A stretch of DNA of 64,000 nt. Source: Armatimonadetes bacterium DC. Lineage in GTDB: Bacteria; Armatimonadota; Fimbriimonadia; Fimbriimonadales; GBS-DC. Positions 16,920-25,539 of this stretch are shown here, in pieces. Position numbers and translations under genes: made by a program. The stretch spans positions 310,001 through 374,000 of the forward strand of contig LDYB01000019.1 of assembly GCA_001442985.1 (NCBI GenBank), given 5' to 3'. Position 1 is the first letter of the stretch. Every line of letters begins with the position of its first letter. The notes beneath the pieces are model-generated. The model searched no databases. It saw only the letters and a list, made by a program, of their open reading frames with translations, and was not told the origin of the DNA.

Positions 16920-17432
16920 TTATGCCTCCTCGCGTCGCCCGCGCGGCACTTCAAACACCAGCGACGCCACCAGCCCCTGCACCAGCCCCACCAGCCCCCC
17001 CACCGTGAACACGGGCGCTTTCTGCTGGATAAGATACCCCGCAAACACCTGCTCATTCAGCAGGTAGAGCAGGTAAAAAGTCAGCATGCTGGCGATAACG
17101 CTCAACACTGTCAACCGCCCCCACAGTCGCCTGCGGAACGCGAGCGCGCCCGCCCCCACAAACAGCGCGACGGGCAGGCTCATCAGCGCGCTCATGCCCA
17201 GCGACTCTGCCCAATACATGCTGGGCTGCACATCCAGCGCGACCACCAGCCATTCGGCATTCGTGTAAGGCGGCTCGCGATCCACCACCTCCGCGCCGTA
17301 GCGGTCTTCAAAGCGGGTCTCCAGCTGCATACGCAGGCGATCCAGCCCCCATAGCATGCCAAAATGGACGGCGGTCAGCAGCACATAGACCCCAATCCAC
17401 AGCGCCAGCCCACGCAGAAAGCGACCCAGCAT
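16920..17432 (-). CDS. Small multi-pass membrane protein of the rapZ-yvcK operon
   Basis: The 170-residue protein has about four predicted membrane helices: GLALWIGVYVLLTAVHFGML near the start, MSALMSLPVALFVGAGALAF, LTVLSVIASMLTFYLLYLL, and VGGLVGLVQGLVASLVF. A charged extracytoplasmic loop after helix 1 includes RYGAEVVDREPPYTN. I do not recognise a family. It begins three bases after the holin-like gene and ends two bases before rapZ, so the four genes form one transcription unit. Confidence 0.6.
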   Translation of the reverse strand: MLGRFLRGLALWIGVYVLLTAVHFGMLWGLDRLRMQLETRFEDRYGAEVVDREPPYTNAEWLVVALDVQPSMYWAESLGMSALMSLPVALFVGAGALAFRRRLWGRLTVLSVIASMLTFYLLYLLNEQVFAGYLIQQKAPVFTVGGLVGLVQGLVASLVFEVPRGRREEA

Positions 17433-17435
17433 GCT

Positions 17436-17813
17436 CTATCGCCTCTTCCTGTCCTCGTCGTTCAACAACACGCCCGACAGAATCGCGTTAATCAGCCCCA
17501 GCACCAGCGAGCCGTACAGCGCCGCCCAGAAGTTGCCGACCCGAAAGTTGAACGGCGCCAGCGCAAACACCAGCCAGAACAGAATCGTGTTCACCAGCAG
17601 CCCCACCAGCCCCAGCGTCAGGCAATTCAGGGGAAACAGCGCCCAGCGCAGGGTGGGGCGTATCAGCGCGTTCACCAGCCCCAGCAGGAGCGCCATAATC
17701 AGGTTGTCCTGCCAGTACGGGCTGGGCTTCATATCCAGTCCGAACGCCTGCCCGCTCCAGAAAGTCAAATGCAACGCCACCGCAAAAACAACCCACTTCA
17801 ACAGAAAACGCAT
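17436..17813 (-). CDS. Phage-holin-IV-like (Phage_holin_4_2) small membrane protein
   Basis: The 125-residue four-helix membrane protein shows the family features PYWQDNLIMALLLGLVNALI, RPTLRWALFPLNCLTLGLVG and NAILSGVL. Despite the name, chromosomal members are widespread bacterial housekeeping membrane proteins of unclear function and are not evidence of prophage. The frame is open far upstream, but the -10 box at 17821-17826 places transcription start on ATG 17813. It is the first gene of the rapZ-yvcK operon. Confidence 0.8.
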   Translation of the reverse strand: MRFLLKWVVFAVALHLTFWSGQAFGLDMKPSPYWQDNLIMALLLGLVNALIRPTLRWALFPLNCLTLGLVGLLVNTILFWLVFALAPFNFRVGNFWAALYGSLVLGLINAILSGVLLNDEDRKRR

Positions 17814-17820
17814 CGGCAAG

Positions 17821-17826
17821 ATTATA
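17821..17826 (-). promoter_or_regulatory. Leaderless-type -10 box for the holin-like/rapZ/yvcK operon
   Basis: CTGGGTATAAT on the minus strand ends seven bases before ATG 17813, so the mRNA is predicted to begin at the start codon. Confidence 0.65.
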
Positions 17827-17861
17827 CCCAGCCCCATGCCTCTGGGAGCGTCCCGCACGGG

Positions 17862-17867
17862 TATACT
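17862..17867 (+). promoter_or_regulatory. Leaderless-type -10 box for the restriction-modification pair
   Basis: ACGGGTATACT ends nine bases before ATG 17877 and diverges from the box at 17821. Confidence 0.6.
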
Positions 17868-17876
17868 TCTTATGGT

Positions 17877-18770
17877 ATGGGAGCGGTCTATGACGCACAA
17901 CTTGCGCCGTTTCTGAATCGAATCCTGCACGGCGACTGCCGTGAGGTGCTGAAAATGCTCCCCGACGCGAGCATAGACCTGATTATCACCTCGCCTCCTT
18001 ATGCCGACCAGCGCAAGAATGTCTACGGGGGAGTCCATCCAGACCACTATGTGGAGTGGTTCCTGCCCATCTCGGCGGAGCTGTTGCGCGTGCTGAAGCC
18101 GACAGGCTCTTTTGTGCTGAACATCAAAGAGCGTGTCGTGAACGGGGAGCGCCATACCTATGTGCTGGAGCTGATTATGGCGATGCGTCAGCAGGGCTGG
18201 CTCTGGACAGAAGAATACATCTGGCACAAGAAAAACTGCTACCCCGGTAAGTGGCCCAACCGCTTCCGCGATGCTTGGGAACGCCTGCTCCACTTCACTA
18301 AGCAACGCCAGTTCAAAATGTTTCAGGAGGCGGTGATGGTGCCGATGGGCGAGTGGCGCCATGGCAGGCTCAAAAAACTGGGGCAAAATGACCTGCACAG
18401 GTTCAACTCCAGGGCGGGTAGCGGCTTCGGAAAGCGTGTCGCGAACTGGATTGGACGCGAATATGCTTATCCCACCAATGTGTTGCATATGGCGACCGAG
18501 TGTTATAACCGCTATCACGCCGCAACCTTCCCTGTGGAACTCCCTGCGTGGTTCATTAAGCTCTTCACAGAACCCGGCGATGTGGTGTTAGACCCCTTCA
18601 TGGGTTCGGGCACAACCGCCGTTGCCTGTGTTCGTCTGGACCGCCGCTATATTGGCATCGAGATTATGGAGGAGTATGTCCGCCTCGCCGAAGAGCGGAT
18701 TGCGAAGGAGCAACCGCAACCTAATCTGTATACTTTTGCCGAGGGGCGAGCTGACTATGAGCCTAAATGA
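17877..18770 (+). CDS. Type II DNA methyltransferase (beta class, probable N4-cytosine)
   Basis: This 297-residue S-adenosylmethionine-dependent DNA methylase has the catalytic motif first (LIITSPPY, residues 35-42) and the cofactor motif near the C-terminus (VVLDPFMGSGTTAVACVRL). That is the beta arrangement. TSPPY rather than DPPY favours N4-methylcytosine. It would protect the host sequence from the nuclease encoded directly downstream, whose start overlaps this gene by 14 bases. ATG 17877 fits the -10 box at 17862; the longer open frame upstream overlaps the divergent operon and is not used. Recognition sequence is unknown. Confidence 0.9.
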   Translation: MGAVYDAQLAPFLNRILHGDCREVLKMLPDASIDLIITSPPYADQRKNVYGGVHPDHYVEWFLPISAELLRVLKPTGSFVLNIKERVVNGERHTYVLELIMAMRQQGWLWTEEYIWHKKNCYPGKWPNRFRDAWERLLHFTKQRQFKMFQEAVMVPMGEWRHGRLKKLGQNDLHRFNSRAGSGFGKRVANWIGREYAYPTNVLHMATECYNRYHAATFPVELPAWFIKLFTEPGDVVLDPFMGSGTTAVACVRLDRRYIGIEIMEEYVRLAEERIAKEQPQPNLYTFAEGRADYEPK

Positions 18771-19497
18771 ATTGGAATCACTGATTCGTGACTGCCTTGA
18801 GGAGTTTTACCGCAGGCGCATCGAGAACCTGTCCAAGTTGAGCCTGAAAAAAGTTCTCCAACGCAAGAACCCGTATCTCATGCGCGCTCTCGGAATCCGC
18901 ACGGCTGCGGAGTTAGTCGAGTACCTCTTGCAGATTCATACACAGGCTTCAGACGAGACGATATTTGGCGACGCTTTTGTTGAACCAATCGTGCTGAAAG
19001 TGTGCGAAGCGTACGGAGGAAAGAAGTCCAGCGCGAAAGGTATCGATGTTGAGATAGACTCAGGAAACATTTACAGGGCAATCGCGGTCAAGTCAGGACC
19101 GAACATTTTCAATTCCAGTCAGACCGCCCGTATGAATGACGAGTTTCAGGAACTACAAAACCGTCTCCGCCAGCATTTGCGCAATCTCGGCAAACAATTT
19201 GACCCGATTCTGGGATGCTCTTATGGTAGGCGTGTTAGCGAGCCGACCAGAACTCGACGGTACAGGATTGTGTCAGGGCAGGCATTCTGGCGTGAGTTAA
19301 CAGGGGATGACGAGTTTTACCTCAAACTGATTCGGCTGATGAAGGACTATCCCGAAAAGCAGCGCGAAATCTATCAGCAGGAATGGGACAAGGCAATAAA
19401 CCGCTTCACACGCGACTTGCTTAACGAGTTTGCAGGTGAAGACGGAGCACTAGACTGGGAAAAGATTGTCCGATTTAACTCCGAGCAGCCGAAATAA
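18757..19497 (+). CDS. Type II restriction endonuclease, PmeII-like family
   Basis: The 246-residue protein resembles PmeII-family restriction enzymes: ECLEEFYRRRIENL-type N-terminus (here DCLEEFYRRRIENL), LQRKNPYLMRALGIRTA, and SDETIFGDAFVEPIV. The putative PD-(D/E)xK-like core is KGIDVEID (94-101) followed by IAVKSGPNIFNSSQ, with Lys112 as the likely catalytic lysine. The family assignment is from memory of the motif pattern. GAGGGG precedes ATG 18757. Its 3' end overlaps the convergent FAD-oxidase gene by 23 bases, unusual for a mobile cassette and a sign that the insertion is tight or old. It forms a complete R-M pair with the methylase. Confidence 0.75.
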   Translation: MSLNELESLIRDCLEEFYRRRIENLSKLSLKKVLQRKNPYLMRALGIRTAAELVEYLLQIHTQASDETIFGDAFVEPIVLKVCEAYGGKKSSAKGIDVEIDSGNIYRAIAVKSGPNIFNSSQTARMNDEFQELQNRLRQHLRNLGKQFDPILGCSYGRRVSEPTRTRRYRIVSGQAFWRELTGDDEFYLKLIRLMKDYPEKQREIYQQEWDKAINRFTRDLLNEFAGEDGALDWEKIVRFNSEQPK

Positions 19498-20554
19498 CCC
19501 CCTCTGCCACGCGCTTGCCGTTCAAAATCGCGAACTTGAAGCCGTGCCCGGAGCAGGCGCTGGCGTACCAGATTCGCGGCTCACCTGCAAGAGGCTGAAT
19601 CACAAACCGCTCGTCGGGCGTGCTGGTGTAAAGGCAGGCATGGGCAGAAAGCGCCTCCGTGCCGAGGTCAGGAAAACGCCGCGCAACCGCTTGCTGGAGC
19701 GGAGCCAGATCGCGCTCGTCGGGTGCGCGAGCCACCATATCAGGGTCATGCGGCTCGCCAGGTTTATGCTGGGCTATTTTGACCCCGGGCTGGACGCCCT
19801 CATGCGGAAAACCGTAAAAGTGCGCGGTCGCCTCAATCCACACAGGATGGCGCTCTGGCATAAAGTGGCTCGGTTCGCCGCGTATCGGGAAGTAGGCGTA
19901 AACCTGTCGCGTAACGCGAAGCTGCGGCGCGACCTCGGAGACCCACTTCGGGAGCCAGCCGCCAAGCGTCAACACCACGCCGTCAAAGCGTTCGGCGTGC
20001 CCCGATTCAAACTCCAGCACAATCCCGTTGGATTCGGAGCGCCAGCCCTGCAGACGCATAGGCGCGTGAACCTGAGCGCCATAACGCTGGGCGAGGCGCA
20101 CGCAAGCACGCACACAGGCGTCCGCTCGCAAAAAGCCGCCCTCCGCCTGAAACAGCGCCCGCTCCGATGGCTGGAGACGAAACGCGGGAAACTGCGCATG
20201 CACCGCTTCGGGCGTCAGCCATTCGTAGGACACGCCTGCCTGCTGGAGTGTGGCGCGAATCGCGTTCAGCTCGGCATCGTCCTCCGCGCCAATCCAGAGG
20301 ACGCCGCAGGGCACGATAAGCTCCTCCCCTGCTTCAGCCTGCAGAGTCTGCCAGAGGGGGAGCGCCTCTTTCATCATCTGCGTGTAAGTGGGGTCGGCGT
20401 AGGTGAGCCGATAGATTCGACTCGCGCCGTGCGAGCTGCCGCGCGTGTGTCCCACCTCGAACTGCTCGTAGCCGACGGCTTCGATGCCCTGCTTTGCGAG
20501 GTGGTAGAGGGCGGCGGCGCCCACCGCCCCCAATCCGACCACCGCGATGCGCAT
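19475..20554 (-). CDS. FAD-dependent oxidase of the sarcosine / N-methyltryptophan oxidase family
   Basis: The 359-residue flavoenzyme starts with the dinucleotide fold VVGLGAVGAAALYHLAKQG. It continues with the family pattern TRGSSHGASRIYRLTY, in which the histidine and arginines line the flavin in monomeric sarcosine oxidases. Near the C-terminus, HACLYTSTPDERFVI contains the cysteine that binds FAD covalently in MSOX/MTOX, and CSGHGFKFA follows. It should oxidise a secondary or N-methyl amine to release H2O2. Start ATG 20554 begins exactly at the MRIAVVG strand, one base from the preceding gene's stop, so it is co-transcribed with the SurA-like gene. Confidence 0.88.
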   Translation of the reverse strand: MRIAVVGLGAVGAAALYHLAKQGIEAVGYEQFEVGHTRGSSHGASRIYRLTYADPTYTQMMKEALPLWQTLQAEAGEELIVPCGVLWIGAEDDAELNAIRATLQQAGVSYEWLTPEAVHAQFPAFRLQPSERALFQAEGGFLRADACVRACVRLAQRYGAQVHAPMRLQGWRSESNGIVLEFESGHAERFDGVVLTLGGWLPKWVSEVAPQLRVTRQVYAYFPIRGEPSHFMPERHPVWIEATAHFYGFPHEGVQPGVKIAQHKPGEPHDPDMVARAPDERDLAPLQQAVARRFPDLGTEALSAHACLYTSTPDERFVIQPLAGEPRIWYASACSGHGFKFAILNGKRVAEGVISAARS

Positions 20555-20555
20555 A

Positions 20556-22307
20556 TTACCGCCCCTGTGTTGCCGGCGCGTTATTTTGCCCGGGCGTGGC
20601 GGCATTCCCCTGAGTGCCTGACTGTGCCGCGTTGCTGCCCGGAGTCGTCTTCTGGGCTTCGGCTTGCTTCTTCTCTTCCGCTGCGCGCTGTTTCTGCGCT
20701 TCTATCTGACGTCGGAGCATTTCCTCAAACTGGCGCTGCTGTTCCTTCAGCAGTTCCTCAGCGCGTTTCTGGGCTTTCTGGGCGAGGTCCTTGCGCCCTG
20801 CCTTGTTGTAAAGCTCGGCAATCCGCTGCTGCAGGAACGAGTCGCCAGGGCGGAACGCCAGCCCCGAAGCAATTTCCAGGTCGTCCAGCGCCTGCTGTTT
20901 GGCTCCTGCCTCCAGCAACCGTTCAGCCCGCATCAGGCGAAGGTTCAAATCCTCACCGCCCTCAGTAAAGAAGCGGTTCAGCGCAGTGATCAGACGCTCG
21001 CCGTAGGTCTTCTCCGTCTCCTTGTCCTTGACCTCTTTCGCAGTGGCGACCAGCATGTTCAGCACCTGAATCTGGAGCCATTGCGCTAACCTCAGGTTCG
21101 GGTCAGAAGAGGCGACAATCGGGGTGAGCGCCTGATCGATCTCCTTGAGGGTTTTGAGGCGCTGTGGCGCAGGCTGGCTGAAAGCAGTGTTCAACTTCTC
21201 GTACTGCACCAGCACCGCGTCCTTGAACTCAATCTTATAGTTCTTCATCGCCTCGAGGAAGACCGCCTGCTGCTCAAACTGCGAGCGCATCATGGCGTAG
21301 CTCTTGCGGTAGTCCTCTTTTTTCTGCTCAAAATCCTTTGGCAGCACGAGCTTGCGCTCGGCGATTGTGAAGATGTAGTATGCTTTCTTGTCTTTGTCGG
21401 GAGTGGGCGCGGTATATTCGCCCGGCTTGAGGCTCAGCACCCGCTGAGCGAACTCTCCCGAAAACAGGCTGGAGAGATTGTTCAATACCTCGTAGTAGCC
21501 CGAACCGGTGATGCGTCCGCCTTGCTTGAGAATCGGCTCCGGGTCATCGGAGAACTGCTTGACCACCTCGGCGAACGGCTTCCCCGCTTTGAGCGCGTTA
21601 TAGGCTTCCTGAGCGCGCGCTTCCGCCTTGTCTTTGTGCTTCTCCACGGAGACCATAATCCGCGCCGGGTAGACCTGTTCGAACATCAGGCGCAATTGCT
21701 CGTCGGTGGGCTTGGCGTACTTCTCCTCGACGCTTTTCGTGAACTTCTGTCCAATAACCTGCGCCTCGAAGAGAAATTCGGGCACTTCCGCCAGCAGGCG
21801 CTCGCGCAACTGCTTCAGCGAGCTGCCGCGTTCTCGCAGAGCTTTGTCCAGATCGCTGTCCGTGCCTTTGCCCTCTGGCAAAAGCTGCATGCGGTACTGC
21901 TCCAGTCGCTGTTTCAGGTATTCCTCTTTCGCCTGTTCAATCTCGTCGTCGCTGGCGGTGAATCCGCGCTTTTTCAGCTCCTGCACCAGCGCCATCTGCT
22001 GACCTACCTGCTGTGCCAGCTGGAATCGCAATCCCAGCAGCTGACCATATTCGGCGGGTGGGCTGGATTGGGTTTGCAGGTTAATCAAGCGAGTCAAGTC
22101 CGCCTCACTTAGAGTGAAATCCCCTACGACGACGACAGGGCGTTGCAGTTCCGCAGGCAGCCCCCCTGTAGTGGTCGGTCCGATGTAAGGCACATAGGCA
22201 AAGAAAATCACCATCGAAAGCGCAATCAGAATAAGGACCAGTAGCCCGGCACCTCGCACCAGCTTGCGTTTCAGCAGATTCCGGAAAGTACGCACGGTAA
22301 TAGGCAT
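20556..22307 (-). CDS. SurA/PpiC-like peptidyl-prolyl isomerase chaperone
   Basis: The 583-residue membrane-anchored protein has a membrane helix at about 19-40 and a SurA_N-like helical region (TLSEADLTRLINLQTQ to residue 200). A parvulin-type PPIC core follows (about 213-320; KAGKPFAEVVKQFSDDPEPI, GRITGSGYYEVL). A TPR-like helical section and a C-terminal coiled, Gln/Ala/Lys-rich tail (from about 520) end it. It probably assists folding of exported proteins. AGGAGG before ATG 22307 and a -10 box at 22334 support the start. Parvulin catalytic residues are only weakly conserved, so chaperone function is safer than isomerase activity. Confidence 0.78.
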   Translation of the reverse strand: MPITVRTFRNLLKRKLVRGAGLLVLILIALSMVIFFAYVPYIGPTTTGGLPAELQRPVVVVGDFTLSEADLTRLINLQTQSSPPAEYGQLLGLRFQLAQQVGQQMALVQELKKRGFTASDDEIEQAKEEYLKQRLEQYRMQLLPEGKGTDSDLDKALRERGSSLKQLRERLLAEVPEFLFEAQVIGQKFTKSVEEKYAKPTDEQLRLMFEQVYPARIMVSVEKHKDKAEARAQEAYNALKAGKPFAEVVKQFSDDPEPILKQGGRITGSGYYEVLNNLSSLFSGEFAQRVLSLKPGEYTAPTPDKDKKAYYIFTIAERKLVLPKDFEQKKEDYRKSYAMMRSQFEQQAVFLEAMKNYKIEFKDAVLVQYEKLNTAFSQPAPQRLKTLKEIDQALTPIVASSDPNLRLAQWLQIQVLNMLVATAKEVKDKETEKTYGERLITALNRFFTEGGEDLNLRLMRAERLLEAGAKQQALDDLEIASGLAFRPGDSFLQQRIAELYNKAGRKDLAQKAQKRAEELLKEQQRQFEEMLRRQIEAQKQRAAEEKKQAEAQKTTPGSNAAQSGTQGNAATPGQNNAPATQGR

Positions 22308-22333
22308 CGCTATTTTCCTCCTGAAGTTGCGGA

Positions 22334-22339
22334 ATTATA
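22334..22339 (-). promoter_or_regulatory. -10 box for the SurA-like gene
   Basis: GAGGTATAAT on the minus strand lies 26 bases before ATG 22307, leaving a short leader that includes an AGGAGG ribosome-binding site. Confidence 0.55.
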
Positions 22340-22344
22340 CCTCG

Positions 22345-23184
22345 CTACACGGCTCTTAGCAGCCGCGCCATCGCTTGCAGGCATCGGCGTGAGACTTCCG
22401 CCTGCGTTAAACCTGCCACCTGCGCGTGGGTCTCCAGCGATAGAAACCCACGATAGCCGCTCTGGGCAATCTGACGGAAATGCTCGGCGTAGCCGATTTC
22501 GCCTTCTCCCACAATCACCCAGCGAATGGAGCCATCGGGTTCGCGAACTCCATCCTTGATGTGGATGTGGCACACGCTGGCGTGGCACGCCGCGAAGCCC
22601 TCCTGCGCCGATTCGCCCAGCACGAAAGCGTTGCCAGGATCCCACACACCTTTCAGGTAGGGCGTGTTGAAGTGGCGAAGGATTTGTGCCAGCTCTTTGC
22701 CCGTGCCCACCTGACAGGCGTGTTCGTTCTCCAGACCCAGCACGACACCAGTCCGCTCCGCGTAGGGGAGGGCGCGCTCCAGCATTGCCACAATCTGCGC
22801 TTCGCGCTCTGGGGTGAGTTCGCCCGCACGCCAGAAGGCGAAGATTCGCACCAACGGCGCCTCAAAAAATTGTGCAACCTTCAGACAACGCTGGAGCAGT
22901 TCCCAGTGTGCTTCCACAGGGCGTTCGGTGGCGGCGTGCATGCGCCCGCGCTCCCGCGTGCCGAACAAATCCGCCTTGAACACAGGCGATGCGATACTGC
23001 ACACGCCTATCCCGTACTCGCGAAGAAGCGCGCGTGCGCGGTTGAGGACCTCCTCGTCCGCATCGGCTATATTCGCGCCCCACAGGGAACGCAGTTCCAC
23101 CTGCTCAATAGGGAATTCAGAAGCGACCTGCAGAGCCTCCTGCAGGTCGGGACTAATTTCATCAGTTATTACCGAAAGCTTCAT
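22345..23184 (-). CDS. Xylose-isomerase-like TIM-barrel sugar isomerase/epimerase
   Basis: The 279-residue AP-endonuclease-2-type barrel begins MKLSVITDEISPDLQEAL. Metal-ligand style motifs are visible: VVLGLENEHACQVGTG (Glu), YLKGVWDPGNAF (Asp), VCHIHIKDGV (His, Asp) and FLSLETHAQV (Glu). This is the usual set for Mn2+-dependent sugar isomerases, epimerases and inosose dehydratase relatives. Substrate is unassigned. The start codon overlaps the stop of the ANTAR regulator gene by four bases, so the two are translated together. Whether the regulator controls it is unknown. Confidence 0.82.
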   Translation of the reverse strand: MKLSVITDEISPDLQEALQVASEFPIEQVELRSLWGANIADADEEVLNRARALLREYGIGVCSIASPVFKADLFGTRERGRMHAATERPVEAHWELLQRCLKVAQFFEAPLVRIFAFWRAGELTPEREAQIVAMLERALPYAERTGVVLGLENEHACQVGTGKELAQILRHFNTPYLKGVWDPGNAFVLGESAQEGFAACHASVCHIHIKDGVREPDGSIRWVIVGEGEIGYAEHFRQIAQSGYRGFLSLETHAQVAGLTQAEVSRRCLQAMARLLRAV

Positions 23185-23783
23185 TGCGAGGGGTTCTGAA
23201 TGGTATGGGCAATAATGATGGCTTCCGCGATTTCGCGCATGCTCTTGCGCGTGTTCATGCTCTGCACCTGGATGCGGCGATATGCCTCCTGCTCGCGTAA
23301 GCCATAGGTGTCCATCAGGATGCCTTTGGCGCGCTCGATAATCTTGCGGGTCTCCAGCGCGTCCTTGAGGTCGTTGACCTGCTGCTCCAGCTCCAGCGTA
23401 TCGTGGTAGCGCGAGAGGGCAATCTCAATGGCGGGCATCAGGTCTGCCTGCTTGAAGGGCTTGACGAGGTAGCCGTAGACGCCCGCTTGTTTCGCCCGCT
23501 CGATGAGCTCTCGGTCGCTGTAGGCTGTCAGAATCAGCACGGGTGCGAGGCGCTCCTGATGGAGAATGCGCGCCGCCTCGATGCCGTCCATCTCTGGCAT
23601 CTTGATATCGAGAATCGCCAGATCGGGCTTGAGCTGGCGCACTTTCTCGACGGCTTGCCTGCCGTCGCTCGCCTCGCCGACCACCGAGATGCCCAGCTCT
23701 TCCAGCATCTGGCGCAGGTCCAGCAAGATAATCGGCTCGTCATCTGCGATTACAACCCTCAGTTTATGCATACGGTTCATCAC
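23181..23783 (-). CDS. ANTAR-domain response regulator (RNA-binding antiterminator)
   Basis: The 200-residue two-domain regulator has an N-terminal receiver with the acidic pair VVIADDEP, phospho-acceptor DLAILDIKMPEMDG (Asp about 59), a threonine in LILTAYSD and the lysine in GYLVKPF. A coiled linker leads to an ANTAR domain (ETRKIIERAKGILMDTYGLR, then EAYRRIQVQSMNTRKSMREI). ANTAR regulators bind paired hairpins in nascent RNA to prevent termination. No partner kinase lies nearby, which is common. The -10 box at 23793 sits nine bases before GTG 23783, so that start is favoured; ATG 23780 and 23771 are alternatives. Confidence 0.93.
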   Translation of the reverse strand: MMNRMHKLRVVIADDEPIILLDLRQMLEELGISVVGEASDGRQAVEKVRQLKPDLAILDIKMPEMDGIEAARILHQERLAPVLILTAYSDRELIERAKQAGVYGYLVKPFKQADLMPAIEIALSRYHDTLELEQQVNDLKDALETRKIIERAKGILMDTYGLREQEAYRRIQVQSMNTRKSMREIAEAIIIAHTIQNPSQ

Positions 23784-23792
23784 CTGTGCTTA

Positions 23793-23798
23793 AGTATA
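23793..23798 (-). promoter_or_regulatory. Leaderless-type -10 box for the ANTAR regulator
   Basis: GGGGTATACT on the minus strand ends nine bases before GTG 23783. Confidence 0.55.
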
Positions 23799-23900
23799 CC
23801 CCTCGCCCCTGAGTCGTTTCGCCCAAAAAAGTTGTCGCTTGGGCGGTAGCAATCGGGCGTTGCGTGAGGTCATAATTGAGCCAGTCTTAAGGAGGCAGAT

Positions 23901-24725
23901 ATGAGAACGAGTGTGTTTGGATTGGTAGCGTTGCTGATGGCGTCGTCGGGCGCGCAGTCGGTGTTTCAAGCCGCCCCGACCGATGATGTGTGGTACTACG
24001 ATCATGCATTCAATCCGGGTTTCACTTCTATCCTGCGTGTATGGGGCACGCAACAGCACGCAGTAGACCCCACGGGCGCGCCCCCTGCCCTGAACTACTC
24101 TTATTCGCTGGCGAAGTGGGATGTGTCGGGCATCCGCGCGGGGGTAACCTATCAGGTGCTTTCCGCCGAGATTCGGGTAGTGCAGACCGCGCCGCCGGGC
24201 TACACCCAGCAGGAGGGCGAACAGTTCCCGCTGGAGGCACGCACGCTCACTCGCTCCGACTTCAGCGAACAAACCTGGAACTATAGCGACCCCAATAACC
24301 CCTACCCCACCGAGACCTTGCTCGGTGTCAGCACGATGGAGTTTTACAATCCGAATGGGACTTTCGTCATCCCGATTCGGCTTGACCCTGTGGCGTTCGA
24401 GCCGTACTTTAACGAAGCGGTGAACGGTTCTGGGGCGCTGGGGATTGGCTTCGTCTCACGCATGGATCCTGGCGCTCAGGGCGGCACGCGCTTCTATCGC
24501 TTCTATTCCCGCAACGATGCAGGCGGTCGGGGTCCTGTGCTGGAAGTGCGCTATCGCGTGGCAGGCGATGTGAACGGCGACGGGTGCGTGGACGATGCCG
24601 ACCTGCTGACCGCGCTCTTCCAGTTCGGCGCTACGGGCGAGTCGCCCGCCGACCTGAACGGGGACGGCGTGGTGGACGACGCTGACCTGCTGACCGTGCT
24701 GTTCCACTTCGGCAATGGCTGCTGA
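23901..24725 (+). CDS. Exported DNRLRE-like protein with dockerin-like C-terminus
   Basis: The 274-residue protein has a signal peptide ([20 protein letters not shown]). A beta-sandwich follows that resembles DNRLRE/CBM96-type domains: [16 protein letters not shown], then [10 protein letters not shown] and DFSEQTWNY. This kind of fold is used for carbohydrate binding or as a spacer on cell-surface proteins. The last ~52 residues are two EF-hand loops, [14 protein letters not shown] and [14 protein letters not shown], each followed by LF-x-FG and closing with FGNGC. AAGGAGG precedes ATG 23901. The partner of the EF-hand tail is unknown. Confidence 0.78.
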   Translation: MRTSVFGLVALLMASSGAQSVFQAAPTDDVWYYDHAFNPGFTSILRVWGTQQHAVDPTGAPPALNYSYSLAKWDVSGIRAGVTYQVLSAEIRVVQTAPPGYTQQEGEQFPLEARTLTRSDFSEQTWNYSDPNNPYPTETLLGVSTMEFYNPNGTFVIPIRLDPVAFEPYFNEAVNGSGALGIGFVSRMDPGAQGGTRFYRFYSRNDAGGRGPVLEVRYRVAGDVNGDGCVDDADLLTALFQFGATGESPADLNGDGVVDDADLLTVLFHFGNGC

Positions 24726-24739
24726 GACCTGTGGCAAAT

Positions 24740-24770
24740 GGGGCGAGGCATATCGCTTCGCCCCTTCTTT
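24740..24770 (+). terminator. Weak intrinsic terminator
   Basis: GGGGCGAGG pairs with CTTCGCCCC (one G-U) around a seven-base loop and is followed by TTCTTT. It separates the dockerin-tailed gene from the prepilin gene and may let some transcription through. Confidence 0.5.
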
Positions 24771-24786
24771 CGCGAGGTGGAAGTTT

Positions 24787-25539
24787 ATGCGAAAAGCTTT
24801 TACTCTGATTGAACTGCTGGTGGTGATTGCGATTATTGCGATTCTGGGGGCAATCCTGTTTCCTGTGTTTGCACAGGCGCGTGAGAAGGCGCGCCAGAGC
24901 CAGTGTCTGGCTAACCTGCGTCAGGTGTCGCTTGCGGCACTGATGTATTTGCAGGATTACGACGAGCGGTTCTTCCCTGCCTTTTTCGTTGGACCCGACA
25001 ACCTCGCGCCTGTGCGCACCTATGGCTACTACGGCTGGCCGTGGCTGCTCTATCCCTACACGAAGGTTTATGGGGTCTTCTGGTGCCCTTCCGAGCCAGA
25101 GAGCAACTGCCGCAAGCCCGATAACCCTTACTTTGGCTATGTTTTCGGGCGCTTCCCCGCGTGGGGGATGAACCAGCTCACGCTCTCGCCCGGCATGGAT
25201 CCCTACAACCCCAACGAGATGCCCTATCTGGGGGTCAAGCTCTCCAGTATCGAGCGCCCTGCAGAGATTCTGATGTTTGTGGAGAGCGCCACTCTGGAGC
25301 GGCGAGGCGGTATCCAGTGTACGGGCTATGAGCGCATCGGCAACTACCGTGTGGAACCTCCCGACCGCTGGCTGGGCGCGCCGCCCTTACAGCCACTCAG
25401 CTATGGGCATGTCTGGCCCCGCCACCACCTCTCGGTGGACGACCGGGTTCGGGACGGCTTCGCCAGTGTCGTGTTTGTGGACGGGCATGTGAAAGCGTTC
25501 CGACTGGACGCCCTGCGCCGCATCGACTACTGGCGTTAG
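24787..25539 (+). CDS. Type IV prepilin-like protein with H-x9-DG tail (DUF1559-like)
   Basis: The 250-residue protein starts with a class III signal, [20 protein letters not shown]. Glu at position +5 and the [13 protein letters not shown] helix mark it for cleavage and N-methylation by a prepilin peptidase. The helix continues with a conserved [20 protein letters not shown] and [11 protein letters not shown]. The C-terminus has [21 protein letters not shown], the H-x-DG motif shared by the large families of such pseudopilins in Planctomycetes and Armatimonadota. It would be assembled or anchored by the pilus machinery seen at 1-3.6 kb. GAGG lies upstream of ATG 24787. Confidence 0.88.
   Translation: MRKAFTLIELLVVIAIIAILGAILFPVFAQAREKARQSQCLANLRQVSLAALMYLQDYDERFFPAFFVGPDNLAPVRTYGYYGWPWLLYPYTKVYGVFWCPSEPESNCRKPDNPYFGYVFGRFPAWGMNQLTLSPGMDPYNPNEMPYLGVKLSSIERPAEILMFVESATLERRGGIQCTGYERIGNYRVEPPDRWLGAPPLQPLSYGHVWPRHHLSVDDRVRDGFASVVFVDGHVKAFRLDALRRIDYWR

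Noticed and set aside
17436-17813. Prophage signal from the holin-like gene
   Set aside because: Chromosomal Phage_holin_4_2 proteins are common; no other phage gene is near, and it is in a rapZ-yvcK operon.
19466-20968. 500-codon plus-strand frame
   Set aside because: Antisense to the FAD oxidase and the SurA-like gene; low-complexity basic product with no recognisable motifs.
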